The notes under the pieces are model-generated. The model saw only the letters and a list, made by a program, of their open reading frames with translations. It was not told the DNA's origin and did no database searches. Source: Limisphaerales bacterium (GTDB lineage Bacteria; Verrucomicrobiota; Verrucomicrobiia; Limisphaerales; AAA164-E04). From it: a stretch of DNA of 64,000 nucleotides. Positions 63,860-64,000 of the stretch are shown here, one piece after another (the first letter of the stretch is position 1; each line of letters begins with the position of its first letter). The position numbers and the translations under genes were made by a program. Location: positions 124,001-188,000 of the forward strand of contig JAMASS010000004.1 in the NCBI GenBank assembly GCA_024761205.1, written 5' to 3'.

Positions 63860-64000
63860 AAGATGCTGTGCTCACCCCCAAGAAGCAAAACAAAAAAACG
63901 CGGCGATCAAAAGGTGGGGCAAGACTCTACCGAGCTTTCCGTCATCCACAATCTGTCGCACACAGGCGAGATTTCACTCCATTGCGTCCAAATACTCATT

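Noticed and set aside
1-64000. CRISPR array, integrase, prophage or toxin-antitoxin pair
   Set aside because: No regularly spaced repeats, recombinase motifs, phage structural genes or adjacent small toxin/antitoxin frames were found on reading both strands.

Overview
The window looks like a chromosomal piece of a Verrucomicrobiota (or closely related PVC-group) bacterium of moderate GC. The pointers are a DUF1501/PSD1/PSCyt1-WD40 cytochrome cluster typical of Planctomycetes and Verrucomicrobia, sulfatases, a PocR-AraC regulator, a type II (eukaryote-like) glutamine synthetase, a PEP-CTERM relic, an H-X9-DG pseudopilin relic and a long type II secretion operon. The assignment is inference from gene content; no rRNA is present.

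Layout. 0-10 kb: a truncated secreted-protein gene at the left edge, a small membrane ORF, a double-domain universal stress protein (USP), then a three-gene cluster of Tat-exported DUF1501 protein, PSD1 cytochrome-type protein and a 1227-residue cytochrome/WD40 protein. 10-14.3 kb: a CoiA-like nuclease followed by a gene graveyard (response regulator, TPR protein, PEP-CTERM protein, PEP synthase). 14.6-19 kb: regulators (PocR-AraC; a PAS histidine kinase with NarL-type response regulator) flanked by two decayed USP genes. 19-28 kb: mostly intact housekeeping genes: SLC13 permease, ThiS, Asp/Asn hydroxylase, tRNA-Gly, glutamine synthetase, a minimal kinase-like protein overlapping a PP2C phosphatase, DUF465, lgt, rluD. 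28-35.5 kb: a second graveyard (FG-GAP protein, unknown proteins, prepilin peptidase, aroE) around an intact SMP-30 lactonase and a sulfatase. 35.7-39.6 kb: unrecognised secreted or anchored proteins, including a tandem paralogue pair whose 3' terminators are also paralogous. 39.6-47.2 kb: a fused membrane/spermidine-synthase-like protein, decayed VOC and pseudopilin fragments, an SGSH-like sulfatase, a diacylglycerol-kinase-family protein and an esterase. 47.7-59.9 kb: one minus-strand type II secretion operon (gspE-F-G-H-I-J-K-L-M-C-D) with many overlapping start/stop codons. 60-64 kb: an OPT transporter pseudogene and an M49 peptidase gene with one apparent single-base frameshift.

Working together: sulfatases, SMP-30 lactonase, esterase and the cytochrome/Tat cluster suggest use of complex, partly sulfated organic matter, with the type II system as a possible exporter. 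The secretin is encoded as two consecutive same-frame genes separated by a TGA plus six codons; the second has its own signal-like N-terminus, and the break falls inside the last periplasmic N-type domain. The only prepilin peptidase in the window is truncated, so the pseudopilins must be processed by an enzyme encoded elsewhere, or the system is losing function.

About fifteen decayed loci carry stops, frameshifts or truncations, while ORFs of 1055 and 1227 codons are intact. This argues for real gene decay over random sequencing error, except perhaps in the M49 gene. I found no CRISPR array, integrase, intact transposase or recognisable defence system.
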